Positions 52,825 to 62,480 of a stretch of 64,000 nucleotides of DNA are shown one piece after another (the stretch's first letter is position 1; each line of letters begins with the position of its first letter). Made by a program: the position numbers and the translations under genes. The stretch comes from Deinococcus yavapaiensis KR-236. GTDB lineage: Bacteria > Deinococcota > Deinococci > Deinococcales > Deinococcaceae. The DNA is taken from assembly GCF_003217515.1 (NCBI RefSeq), contig NZ_QJSX01000007.1, positions 78,944 through 142,943 on the forward strand. The letters are read 5' to 3'. A model generated the notes under the pieces. The model was not told the origin of the DNA, searched no databases, and saw nothing but the letters and a program-made list of their open reading frames with translations.

Positions 52825-55409
52825 GCGGGCTCCTTGCGTGCGAGGCGAGGCCCGGCGCGACACACGGCCGGGTACGGGCAGCGTTCGCACGCTTTGCGCG
52901 CCGCGTCCGGCCTCGGTGGAAACGCGCCGCCCTCCAGGGCGTGCTTCACGCGATTCGCGAACGCTTCCAAGGCGGCGTCGCCGAGGCGCAGTTGCCCCAG
53001 GTTGTCCCCGGTGCTCAGCGATACGTACCGCGCTCCGCCCGGCGGGCGACCCGGCATGAGGGCGGGCAGGGCCGTTTGCTGGTAGATCGGGAGTTGCACG
53101 TCGAGGCCGAGCTTGCCGTCCGTGTCCTGCGCGCCCGGAGGTTTGCTCGACCCGCTTTTGTAATCCACGATCGCCACGGCCCGCCCGAGGTCGTCGACAC
53201 GGTCGACGACGCCGCGCACTCGCAAGCCGTACCACGCGCCTTCGAAGGGCGCTTCGACGAGGGCGATGCGCGCGTTCGGCGCGAGAAACTTCGGGGCGCT
53301 CAGGGCGCGCCGGAGGCGCGTGAGTTCCTCGAGGCGCTGCACGTCCCACAGGGGTGTGCGCGGCCAGCCGAGGCGCTCTTCCGCTTCGCGCAGCGCGCCC
53401 TCGAGCGCGCCGAGCATGACACTTCGCGCGTCCTCGCCCGGCCTCGCTTGAGCGCGCAGCGCCAGCAAGCGCATCGTCTCGTGCCGCAAGCGCCCCAGGC
53501 CTAGCGACTCGTCGTCGTTCTCGTCGGTCACGTCGACGCGCAGCTCGTACGACAACCACCAGCGGAACGCGCACGTGCCAAGCACGCGCAACTCGCTCGC
53601 GGAGTACACCCGCTCGGTCACCGCGACGGAAAGGCCGGTGAGGCCGTCGAAGGCGTCGAAGGTCGTCGCGGTTTCTCGGCGGCGCTCCACGTCGAGGGCG
53701 TGCCGCGCGAACGCCGTGACGTCGTCGGCCGCGTCGAGCGAGACGCGCCGAGCTTCCTCCTCGCTGCAAGGCGTGCGGCGCTCGTGCGCTTCGATGTCGG
53801 TCGTGAGGCGCGTGAGGTACGAGCTGGGCAGTCCCTCGCCGCCGCTCTGGCCTTGCCGTGCGTGACTTCCGGTGAGGGTGCCGCTCGCGGCGCACAGCAA
53901 CGACCAGAAGGACAACGCGTCCCGCCTCGCCAGGGACGCCGGGACTTCGAGCGGCACGCCGCTCGCGTTCAGGCGGCGGCGTTCGATGAAGTCCAGCAGC
54001 GGATCGTCGGCGAGCGGCGCGGGCCACTCGCCTTCCACGAGGCCCAGGATGAACACGTGCGGTACCCTCGCGCCGATCACGGCGTACGGCGTGAGAAGCT
54101 CCAGCGCCTGCCCGCTCGCTTGAGGAGCGACGGCTAGCAAGGAGAGCAACGTACGCACTTCTTCCAAGAACGCCTCGCGCGACACCAGTTCCTCCGCGGG
54201 GCGGGCCAAGGCGCGCACCTCTCCTGTCAGCGCGTCGAGGGCCGCCTCGTCGAGCGACCCTCGCGCGCGTGCGCGTGCCTCGACGTCCCGAGCTTCGAGG
54301 AGGTTCGTTACCCGCGCCGTCCACGCGGCGCGCGTCGCTTGCGCGGGCCACGCGAACGCGCTCAAGTCCACGCCCGCCTCGCTCCACCCGTCGAATGCGT
54401 CGGGCCTCGCGCTTCTCAACGCTCGCCAAGCGTGCGGCTCCACGCCGACATCGAGCGGATGGCCGAGCAGTCGCGCGACCCGCTCGAACGCCGGACCACG
54501 CTCCACCACCTCCAGAGCTACGCGCAGCCACGAGCCGACGCGTGTCTCCCCGAGCGGTACGGACGCGGTGACGTCCACGTCGAGGTCGTACTCCCACGCC
54601 ACGGCTTGCACGAGCGGTCCCCAAGCGGCGTCGTCCGCCACGACGAGGGCGACGTCCGACACGGGCACGCCGCGCTTCAACAAGTCTCGAATTTCACTCA
54701 GGGCGGCGCGCACTTCCTCTTCGCGGTGCGCGGATGACCGCGCCCGCACCTTCGCCAGCCCACCGCCCAGAAAGGCGTTCGCGGCGTCGGGCAGGGGCGG
54801 GGCGTCGAACTGCACCGTCCACCCGCGCGCTTCCAGCCAAGCTCCGGCCTCCTCGTTCTCCGTGAACAAGCGGTGCGGCGTCCACGGCAGGCAGACGACG
54901 CTGCCGTCCCCGGCGAACGCGTCGAGGAAGCGGCGCTCGTCGAGCGTGAGCCGCACGTACCCGAACAGCGTCAACGGTCCGCCTCGCTCGATGGTGCGCG
55001 CGGCGACCGCGAGGACTTCCGCGCCGTCCACCACGCTTTCGCCGCGCAAGAAGCTGCGGTAGCGAGCGGCGACGCGCGCCACGTCGCGCACCCGCGGCAC
55101 GTCATCGCGCGCGAGCGCGTCGAGGTCGACTTCGAGGCGCAGCAACTCACGCACGGCCGGACCGAAGGTGCGAGCGCTGCCCGAGGGGGCCGCCGCGCCG
55201 AGTTCGATGCTCACCGCGTCGGTCAGCAGGCGGTGAGCGAGCACCGGCGACGCGACCTCGATGCCCCGTGACGTGAGGTGCGTGCGCGCGAAGCTCGACA
55301 GGGGCGTCGCGGCTCGCCCGTAGCGAGCGGCGGCGCGGCGGTTGAGCGTCACGAGCTCGCCGTGCACGACGGGTGGCGCGGCGGACGAAAGAAGCAGCGT
55401 GCGAAGCAT
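52821..55409 (-). CDS. AddB-like PD-(D/E)XK nuclease
   Basis: 862 residues. The N-terminal two thirds follow an inactivated helicase fold (LTLFGYVRLTLDERRFLDAF, VPHVFILGLVEGEWPAPLAD, a motif-V-like segment). The C-terminal third is a RecB-like nuclease with D and DYK in VVDRVDDLGRAVAIVDYKSG, framed by an iron-sulfur set: one Cys in RVLGTCAFRWW and three at 841, 844 and 850 in ACERCPYPAVC. This is the AddB architecture. Walker A is not evident. ATG 55409 has GAGGAG upstream. It overlaps the helicase start by four bases (GTGA), so the two are made together. Confidence 0.88.
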   Translation of the reverse strand: MLRTLLLSSAAPPVVHGELVTLNRRAAARYGRAATPLSSFARTHLTSRGIEVASPVLAHRLLTDAVSIELGAAAPSGSARTFGPAVRELLRLEVDLDALARDDVPRVRDVARVAARYRSFLRGESVVDGAEVLAVAARTIERGGPLTLFGYVRLTLDERRFLDAFAGDGSVVCLPWTPHRLFTENEEAGAWLEARGWTVQFDAPPLPDAANAFLGGGLAKVRARSSAHREEEVRAALSEIRDLLKRGVPVSDVALVVADDAAWGPLVQAVAWEYDLDVDVTASVPLGETRVGSWLRVALEVVERGPAFERVARLLGHPLDVGVEPHAWRALRSARPDAFDGWSEAGVDLSAFAWPAQATRAAWTARVTNLLEARDVEARARARGSLDEAALDALTGEVRALARPAEELVSREAFLEEVRTLLSLLAVAPQASGQALELLTPYAVIGARVPHVFILGLVEGEWPAPLADDPLLDFIERRRLNASGVPLEVPASLARRDALSFWSLLCAASGTLTGSHARQGQSGGEGLPSSYLTRLTTDIEAHERRTPCSEEEARRVSLDAADDVTAFARHALDVERRRETATTFDAFDGLTGLSVAVTERVYSASELRVLGTCAFRWWLSYELRVDVTDENDDESLGLGRLRHETMRLLALRAQARPGEDARSVMLGALEGALREAEERLGWPRTPLWDVQRLEELTRLRRALSAPKFLAPNARIALVEAPFEGAWYGLRVRGVVDRVDDLGRAVAIVDYKSGSSKPPGAQDTDGKLGLDVQLPIYQQTALPALMPGRPPGGARYVSLSTGDNLGQLRLGDAALEAFANRVKHALEGGAFPPRPDAARKACERCPYPAVCRAGPRLARKEPA

Positions 55410-55550
55410 GACGAAGACTCCTCAGTGTACGCGCCTCCGCACGCGTGGTCGGAGCGGACATCACCGAAGATCCCGCGAAAGCTTCACGCGAAGAACTGGT
55501 CGGAGCGACTGCTCCGATCGCTTCTCGGCGTCGCTGGAGACCCGCGGGCC

Positions 55551-56558
55551 TCAACGTCTCTTCGGGCGTCGCGTGGAAAGGCCCTGCGCTTGGTGGTAGG
55601 CCGTCAGCGTTTCGGCGGAAATGGTTCCTTGCTGAACGGCTCGTTTCACGGCGCAGCCCGGTTCGGTGGTGTGCGTGCACTTCCGGAAGCGGCAGTTGGC
55701 CGCCGTTTCCTCGATCACCTCGAATCCGGAGGGCCGACCTGCCGCGTCCCAAACCGCGATGTCACGAAGACCCGGATTGTCGATCAGCAACCCGCCGCCT
55801 GGAAGGGGGTAGAGCGTACGACCCGTGGTGGTGTGACGTCCTTGCTGATCGCTTTGCCGAATCAACCCGGTGACGGCCGCTTCCCGTCCTAGGAGCGCGT
55901 TGGTGAGCGTCGACTTTCCGACCCCGGACGAGCCGATCAGCGCGACGGTGACGCCTTTTTGGAAGTAAGGTCGTACCGCGTCGAGCCCGTACTCGCTTGT
56001 GGCGGCCACCTCGTGCACGGGCAGGTCGAGCGCCAACGTTTTGATTTGCTCGACGAACAGGGCGGCGTCTTCGATCAAATCCGTTTTGTTCAGCAACACC
56101 ACCGGTCGTGCCCCACTCGTTTGGACGGCTGCGACGTAGCGTCCCAAGCGAGATACGTCGAAGTCCTCGCCCGGCGTGGTCACGATAAAGACCACATCGA
56201 CGTTGGCGGCAATGATCTGCTCGGACAGGCCGCTGTTCACCGCCCGCGCGAAGGTGGTTCGGCGCGGCAGGACATGAACGATTCGCAGCGCCGATCCCGC
56301 CGCGAGGTGTTGAACGACGAGCCAGTCACCGATGACCGGCTGCGTGAGGAGTTCCGAGCCGCTTTGCCGCAAGGTGCCGGCCAAAAGCGCCTCGGTGGGT
56401 CCGTTGGCCGTCCAAACTTGAAAGGTCGCGCGCTCGACGCCCACCACGCGGCCCATCTCCAATTCCGCTCGTGCTTCCGGCGGGAACGTCGCCATGAACG
56501 ATCGCCCGGCTTCGAGGAAGAAGTCGCTCAGGCCGAGGTCCTCAAGCGTGCTGATCAT
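55551..56558 (-). CDS. rsgA: Ribosome small subunit GTPase RsgA
   Basis: 335 residues. OB-fold N-terminus, then a circularly permuted GTPase with motifs in the order G4 NKTD (157-160), G1 GSSGVGKS (209-216), switch RHTTTGRTL and G3 DNPGL (260-264). The C-terminal zinc site has C289, C294, H296 and C302 (CRFRKCTH...PGC). RsgA helps late 30S maturation. ATG 56558. The ribosome site is poor. It lies 141 bases upstream of the AddB-like gene on the same strand but is probably a separate unit. Confidence 0.96.
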   Translation of the reverse strand: MISTLEDLGLSDFFLEAGRSFMATFPPEARAELEMGRVVGVERATFQVWTANGPTEALLAGTLRQSGSELLTQPVIGDWLVVQHLAAGSALRIVHVLPRRTTFARAVNSGLSEQIIAANVDVVFIVTTPGEDFDVSRLGRYVAAVQTSGARPVVLLNKTDLIEDAALFVEQIKTLALDLPVHEVAATSEYGLDAVRPYFQKGVTVALIGSSGVGKSTLTNALLGREAAVTGLIRQSDQQGRHTTTGRTLYPLPGGGLLIDNPGLRDIAVWDAAGRPSGFEVIEETAANCRFRKCTHTTEPGCAVKRAVQQGTISAETLTAYHQAQGLSTRRPKRR

Positions 56559-56972
56559 GGCCGCCCCGGCTCTTGAACACCCGTCGAGTCCCAGCGTCCT
56601 TGTGTTCGGGAGTCCACATAGCGTTAGGGTAAGCCTCGGGCCCGGCCTTGTCCTGTCACGTTAAGGCTCGCTGAGAGCAGGAGGGCTTCGAAACGGCAAA
56701 GGAGGCGCGCCGATCGATCACGCGCTTCACGTCTCACCTCTCGGTGGGGATTCTCGCCGGGCACCACGTCGGCCAGGCGTTGGTGGACAAGTGACCGAGG
56801 ACGACCGTGGGCCTCGCCCCGAGAGGCCGAGCTTCGGACGGTCCTCGAGGGTGGCGCGCGACCGACCGGACTTCGCGGGAAACGGGCGCCCTTCTTGTTC
56901 GCGCGGCACCGAGCTCGCTCCGCGGTGATAAGATGCGCTCCCTTTCCGGCCCCGCCGCTTTTCCGAGGAATC
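56559..56972. other. Divergent intergenic region
   Basis: 414 bases between rsgA and the polymerase gene. No gene recognised; the forward frame upstream of 56973 is an extension of the polymerase frame without family similarity. Promoters for both genes are expected but not identifiable. Confidence 0.4.
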
Positions 56973-59285
56973 ATGCCGACCGATTCACCTGCTTCGTCCC
57001 CTCCGAACGTGCGTTCATGGCTGCAAGGCCACGACGACACGTCCGGCATCGTGAGCGTGCACGCCGATTCTCGAGGTCGAGCGATCGTTTGGCGACGAGT
57101 CCAAGGGCGACTTGTCGCCGAGCGCGCCACCTTTCGGCCGTTCGTCTTCGCGCGTGACGTCCACGACCTCGCTCACGTCGGTCATCGCCTTCGCCGAGAC
57201 GACGACACCGCCGAATTTTCACATCACTCCTTGAAAGGCGCCGAGGGCAGCCTGCGCGTGCTGATCAGCGCCCGGGACGGCTTCACCTTGCGTCAGGAGC
57301 TTCTGCGCGGAGCGTCCCTGCGGCTCGGGCGCTCCTTGTCGAGCTTGCCCGACGCGGAGTACCACACGCTCGGGCCGATCGAGCAGTACCTGACGTGCAC
57401 GGGCCGCACGTACTTCAAGGAACTCGCGTTCGACGACCTCGTTCGTTTGCGCTTCGACCTCGAGACGACCAGCCTCGATCCCACGGACGGGCGCATCTTC
57501 CTGATCGCCGTGTCGGACTCGCGCGGCTTGGAAGCCGTGCTCGAAGCGCCCCGTGACGAGGACGAGGCGGAGATGCTGCGCGCCCTCGTGCGTCTCGTGC
57601 GGGCGCGCGACCCGGACGTCATCGAGAACCACAACATCCAAGGCTTCGACCTGCCGTTTCTGATCGAGCGCGCTCGACGGTTGAACGTGGACCTCGACCT
57701 CGGGCGACTCGGCGGACCGAGGGGCGTGCGCCGCGTCGGCGATGGGCAGCGAACGCCGCACTTCACGGTGACGGGACGGGAAGTCGTGGACACCCTCGAC
57801 GGGGCGCGGCGCACCCTGAGCTTGTCGAGCTTCGGCCTCAAGAACGTCGCGCGCGCCTTGGGCTTCGCCGAGGAAGGCCGCGTGTACCTCGACGGCGCGG
57901 AAATCTACCCGACGTACCAACGTGAACCCGACCTCGTGCGGACGTACGCGCTCCAAGACGTGCGGGAAGTGGGCCTCGTGAGCGAGCGGGTGTTCGCGCC
58001 GGCGTTCGCCCTCGCGAAGCTCGCCCCGAGGCCGTTCGCGCGCGTTACGTACGCGGGCACGGCCACCGGGATTCTCGAGCCGATGCTCGTTCGGGCGTAC
58101 CTGCACGAACGGCACGCGCTGCCCGGAAACACGTGCACGACCGGCGACGCCCATCGAGGCGGCGCGGTGCACTTGTTCGCGGAGGGCGTGCTGCCGCGCG
58201 TGGTGAAAGCCGACATCGCCAGCCTCTACCCCAGCCTCATCCGCACGTACCGCATCTCCCCGAAGTGCGATCCGCTCGAAGTCTTCTACCACCTCGTGGA
58301 TGCATTGACGCGCGAACGCTTGCGCCACAAGACCCTCGCCTCGCAACTTCCGAGGGGGACGCGCGAGCAAGCGGAAAGCTTCGCGATGCAAGCCGCGATG
58401 AAAACGGTGATCAACAGCGCGTACGGTTACCTCGGGGCGGGGGAGATGAGTCGCTTCGGCGATCGGGAAGCCGCGGACGCCATCACGCGGCACGGCCGGG
58501 CCGTCCTGCGAACCGTCCTGGAGGGCTTGCGGGCGCACGGAGTCACCTTGATCGAGGCGGACACCGACGGCGTGTACTTCGGCGTGCCGACCGATTGGGA
58601 CGAGGCGCGCGAACGGCAAGTCGTCGAGGACGTCGGACGGAGCCTTCCGGCGGAAGTGACGTTGGCGTTCGAAGGACGGTACGCCGCGATGTTCAGCCAC
58701 GAAGTCAAGAATTACGCCTTGCTGGGGTATGACGCGAGCCTCACGGTGCGGGGCGCGAGCTTCCACTCCAGCCGCGCCGAACCGTACGGAGAGGCGTTTC
58801 TTCGCGCGGCCCTGACGGCCTTGCTGCGCGGCGACGTGCCGAGCGTGCGCGCCGCCTTCGACGACACGCTGCGCAAGCTGCGCGCTCGGACGTTCACGAA
58901 CGCGGACGTGAGCGTCACCGTGCGCGTCAGCAAGACGCCTCAGGCGTACTTGCAATTTCGGTCGACGCGCAAAGAACCCACGTACGAAGCGTTGCTCTCG
59001 GCGGGCGTGACCGACTGGCAGCCCGGCGCGCGAATTCGCTACTTTCGGCACGCGAACGGGACGGACGTGCTTCTCACGGATCAAAACGTCACAGGGCGCG
59101 CGTACGACGCGCGGCATTACGAGCGCGTTCTGCGCGACGGGTACGCGACGCGCCTTCGCAAAGCGTTTTCTCCCAGGGACTTCCAATCGTTGTTTCGCGA
59201 CGACACCCAGGCGTCGTTGTTCGATCCGCCGATCGATGATGTCCGTACGACTTGGCGGACGGTGACGACTGAACGAAGCGCTTGA
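56973..59285 (+). CDS. Family B DNA polymerase with proofreading domain
   Basis: 770 residues. The 3'-5' exonuclease has Exo I D162/E164 (RFDLETTS), Exo II N221...D226 (NHNIQGFDLP) and Exo III YALQDV. The polymerase has motif A DIASLYPS (D414), motif B KTVINSAYG (K477, N481, Y484) and motif C ADTDGVYF (D530, D532). All metal and substrate residues are kept. It is about the size of E. coli Pol II (783 residues), a repair and restart polymerase. GAGGA precedes ATG 56973. The neighbouring AddAB-like pair hints at a shared DNA-repair theme, though rsgA lies between. In my knowledge family B polymerases are not a standard Deinococcus gene. Confidence 0.94.
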   Translation: MPTDSPASSPPNVRSWLQGHDDTSGIVSVHADSRGRAIVWRRVQGRLVAERATFRPFVFARDVHDLAHVGHRLRRDDDTAEFSHHSLKGAEGSLRVLISARDGFTLRQELLRGASLRLGRSLSSLPDAEYHTLGPIEQYLTCTGRTYFKELAFDDLVRLRFDLETTSLDPTDGRIFLIAVSDSRGLEAVLEAPRDEDEAEMLRALVRLVRARDPDVIENHNIQGFDLPFLIERARRLNVDLDLGRLGGPRGVRRVGDGQRTPHFTVTGREVVDTLDGARRTLSLSSFGLKNVARALGFAEEGRVYLDGAEIYPTYQREPDLVRTYALQDVREVGLVSERVFAPAFALAKLAPRPFARVTYAGTATGILEPMLVRAYLHERHALPGNTCTTGDAHRGGAVHLFAEGVLPRVVKADIASLYPSLIRTYRISPKCDPLEVFYHLVDALTRERLRHKTLASQLPRGTREQAESFAMQAAMKTVINSAYGYLGAGEMSRFGDREAADAITRHGRAVLRTVLEGLRAHGVTLIEADTDGVYFGVPTDWDEARERQVVEDVGRSLPAEVTLAFEGRYAAMFSHEVKNYALLGYDASLTVRGASFHSSRAEPYGEAFLRAALTALLRGDVPSVRAAFDDTLRKLRARTFTNADVSVTVRVSKTPQAYLQFRSTRKEPTYEALLSAGVTDWQPGARIRYFRHANGTDVLLTDQNVTGRAYDARHYERVLRDGYATRLRKAFSPRDFQSLFRDDTQASLFDPPIDDVRTTWRTVTTERSA

Positions 59286-59327
59286 CCGGGACGGCAAGAC
59301 CGTCGAGTTCGCCTGACCGGCGGTGAA

Positions 59328-59528
59328 TCACTGCCTCTTCAGCACCAGCCGCAGCTCATGTTCCCAACTCGGGAACTGGCCTTCCGCCTTCAAGTCCTGG
59401 GTGTACTCGCGCACGAAATCGATGGCATTCTGAACGGCCAACTCGTGGTTGGAACTCACATCCATGGATTGCCAGTACCGCAGTTTCGCGAGGGCAAACA
59501 CGTTTGCGCGGATCTGAGTCATGTCCAT
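59328..59528 (-). CDS. Small hypothetical protein
   Basis: 66 residues from ATG 59528 (or ATG 59540). Helical and acidic: MDMTQIRANVFALAKLRYWQ, then NHELAVQNAIDFVREYTQDL and FPSWEHELRLVLKRQ. No named domain, but Trp/Tyr placement looks like a conserved small protein. No clear ribosome site. It is convergent with the polymerase gene, 42 bases apart. Confidence 0.55.
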   Translation of the reverse strand: MDMTQIRANVFALAKLRYWQSMDVSSNHELAVQNAIDFVREYTQDLKAEGQFPSWEHELRLVLKRQ

Positions 59529-60376
59529 ACCAAGCAGCATAAACGTAAGGCCGCCGACCCCACGAACACCTTACCCTCACGTCCTCCACGTCCACCGAGA
59601 CCAACAGAAGCTCCGGATTGGAAGTGAACGTGCGGCCCGCACCCTGGCTCATGAAAGGCGGAAGTCCACTCGCTCTATCGTTCCAACGGACGCCTCGCGT
59701 GTCCGTGACACTCGCGCCAAGCGTGTTCGCTTCGAACTCCCGTGCCGAGCACGCTCGGCCTCCTCGCTCTTCACAAGGCAAGCGCGCCCGGTATTGCCGA
59801 GGTGCTTGAAGCGCATAATGCACTTACTTCAGAACGCAGCGTCGTGCTCGACGATGGGCAGGAATTCTCGGTTCCTGCCACCCCTCGTTCCTCAGCCACT
59901 CAAATCAAGCGGGACGCTTTCCGCTCCTCGAGTTCAATGACGTCCAGTCAGCACTTCGAGGTCGGAGCGTCACGCATCGACCTTCGCACGCCTCGTCACG
60001 AAGACTGTGAAGCACCGAAACACGACGCTCGAAGGAGTACTGGTATTGATGCAAACCCCATTGAATGACTTCATCCTCGAGACTTCACCTTCTACCACCG
60101 TGGACGCCTGGGTCGACGGGCCGCCGCCGGAACACCACGCTCGTCCGAGGCAACAGGGTGAGGCGCCTGTGAACCGCGCCCTCTTCGAACGACAACGGCA
60201 TGACGACGACATCTTTTTGCTTTTGAACAGTCGATGAGCTGCCTCGTCGGCTCGGGGGGCAGTCGCCTCGGCTTCGCGGTGATTGCCAAAGCGCCCCATG
60301 CCCCTCACCTGCTCGGCGTTCACGGATGCAGGTCGCGCTTTCCCTGCCTCGGGACGGAACGCCGTGGGTCGCCTGC
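59529..60376. other. 848-base region without a confident gene
   Basis: Mixed composition, less GC-rich from 59800 to 60080. A forward frame from ATG 60049 to 60237 (62 residues) ends in a charged tail, RQRHDDDIFLLLNSR, and could be a real small gene, but it lacks a ribosome site and any similarity. The rest looks like intergenic or degraded DNA. Confidence 0.35.
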
Positions 60377-60811
60377 GTGCTGATCGGGTACGTCCGATCC
60401 CTGCGCTTGATGCAGCAGCCGTACATGCAGGCGACCAAACTGATCGCGGTGGGGTGTCAGTCGATTTATATCGAGATGAGCAGCGGCGATCACCTCGCGA
60501 GGCCGGTGCTGCACCGCGCGATCGCCGGCCTGGAGCCGGGCGACGTCCTGATCGTCGGGGACGGAGATCGATTGAGCCGCAACGAACTCCAGACGGACAT
60601 CCTGCTGCGTCGCATTCACGCCAAAGGCGCCACCTTGCAACTGCTCGACGCGAACGACGAGTTGCTGCCGGTCGTGCCGATCGACACGAACGTTCGACAA
60701 AGGCCGCGTCCAGCTTCGGCGACAGGAGCGCTGCCGGTGCGCGGCTCTTCTTGCGAGGCGCCGTTTATTCGGATGCGTGGAGCGTCAACTATGAAACGAG
60801 GAGGAAAGTAT
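60377..60811 (+). pseudogene. Degenerate serine-recombinase N-terminal domain (Tn3 resolvase-like)
   Basis: From GTG 60377 the frame reads IGYVRSLRLMQQPYMQATKL, then GCQSIYIEMSSGDHLARPVL, IAGLEPGDVLIVGDGDRLSR and LLRRIHAKGATLQLLD. This follows a Tn3-type resolvase catalytic domain almost fully, with the DRLSR arginines. At the active site, GYARVST is changed to GYVRSLR, so the catalytic serine is lost or shifted. There is no DNA-binding C-terminal HTH. It runs in frame without a stop into the next gene, which has its own strong ribosome site. It is probably a relic rather than a working recombinase. Confidence 0.6.
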
Positions 60812-61129
60812 ATGGGAACATTTGTTTTGAAGGGCCGTTGGTTTGGTGACGTCGAGTCACCCGAACGTTGTTTCAAAGGAACGGTCGAGCATGCCGGTGA
60901 GACCGAGATACCGCTGGGCGAGCAGGCGGTCGTGTCGTATGAGGGCGGGCAGGGCACGCCCACCAGTGACCGCCGTGTCGAGCACGGCCGCTACAACTTG
61001 CTGGTGACGAACATGGCGCCCGAGCAGTTCAGCTTGGTGAGTTTCGTTCGCAAGGACGGCAGTATGAGCCGTGAAGCGGAGCAGACCGACGAAGACCAAT
61101 TGTGGGGCGGCGACGTCTTCGAGTCCTGA
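60812..61129 (+). CDS. Hypothetical protein (105 residues)
   Basis: ATG 60812 follows AGGAGGAAAGTAT, one of the best ribosome sites in the window. The product starts MGTFVLKGRWFGDVESPERC and is beta-rich with no signal or membrane segment (EIPLGEQAVVSYEGG, HGRYNLLVTNMAPEQFSLVS). It ends in an acidic tail. No family is recognised. Because it is in frame with the resolvase relic, a fusion protein is formally possible, but the ribosome site argues for independent translation. Confidence 0.65.
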   Translation: MGTFVLKGRWFGDVESPERCFKGTVEHAGETEIPLGEQAVVSYEGGQGTPTSDRRVEHGRYNLLVTNMAPEQFSLVSFVRKDGSMSREAEQTDEDQLWGGDVFES

Positions 61130-61319
61130 TTGCGCCTGACGGGGTCGTCACGTCGACCTTCACAACGTCGACGCGGCATTCCGCCCCCGTCGGTCGCCTT
61201 GATTCGCCCACTCGGCGGTGCCACGCGTGTCGAAGGTTCTCGGACTTTCGATCGTGGCTTGTCGTGCGTTGTCGCGCCGACGACGCAGGGGCGCCGCCCT
61301 CGATGGTTTGGAGGTTTTC

Positions 61320-62426
<1,107 letters not shown>

Positions 62427-62432
62427 CCGCTT

Positions 62433-62478
62433 CGTCGTGGAGGACGACCCCGCGAAGGCGGGGTCGTCCTCCACGACG
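62433..62478. terminator. Bidirectional terminator, 21-bp stem
   Basis: A perfect 21-bp stem (62433-62453 with 62458-62478) and GAAG loop fill the space between the desaturase stop (62426) and the binding-protein stop (62481). It is the longest hairpin I found. Confidence 0.85.
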
Positions 62479-62480
62479 GC

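Noticed and set aside
52825..54624. Extension of the helicase frame upstream to 54624
   Set aside because: That part overlaps the AddB-like gene and has an Arg-rich, meaningless sequence; the ribosome site and GTGA overlap mark 52824 as the start.
57219..59297. A 692-codon open frame opposite the family B polymerase
   Set aside because: Shadow frame: all polymerase motifs lie on the other strand.
60326..60376. ATG 60326 as the start of a 267-residue fusion protein
   Set aside because: The first 17 residues have no similarity, and a strong independent ribosome site precedes 60812; a fusion cannot be excluded but is the weaker reading.
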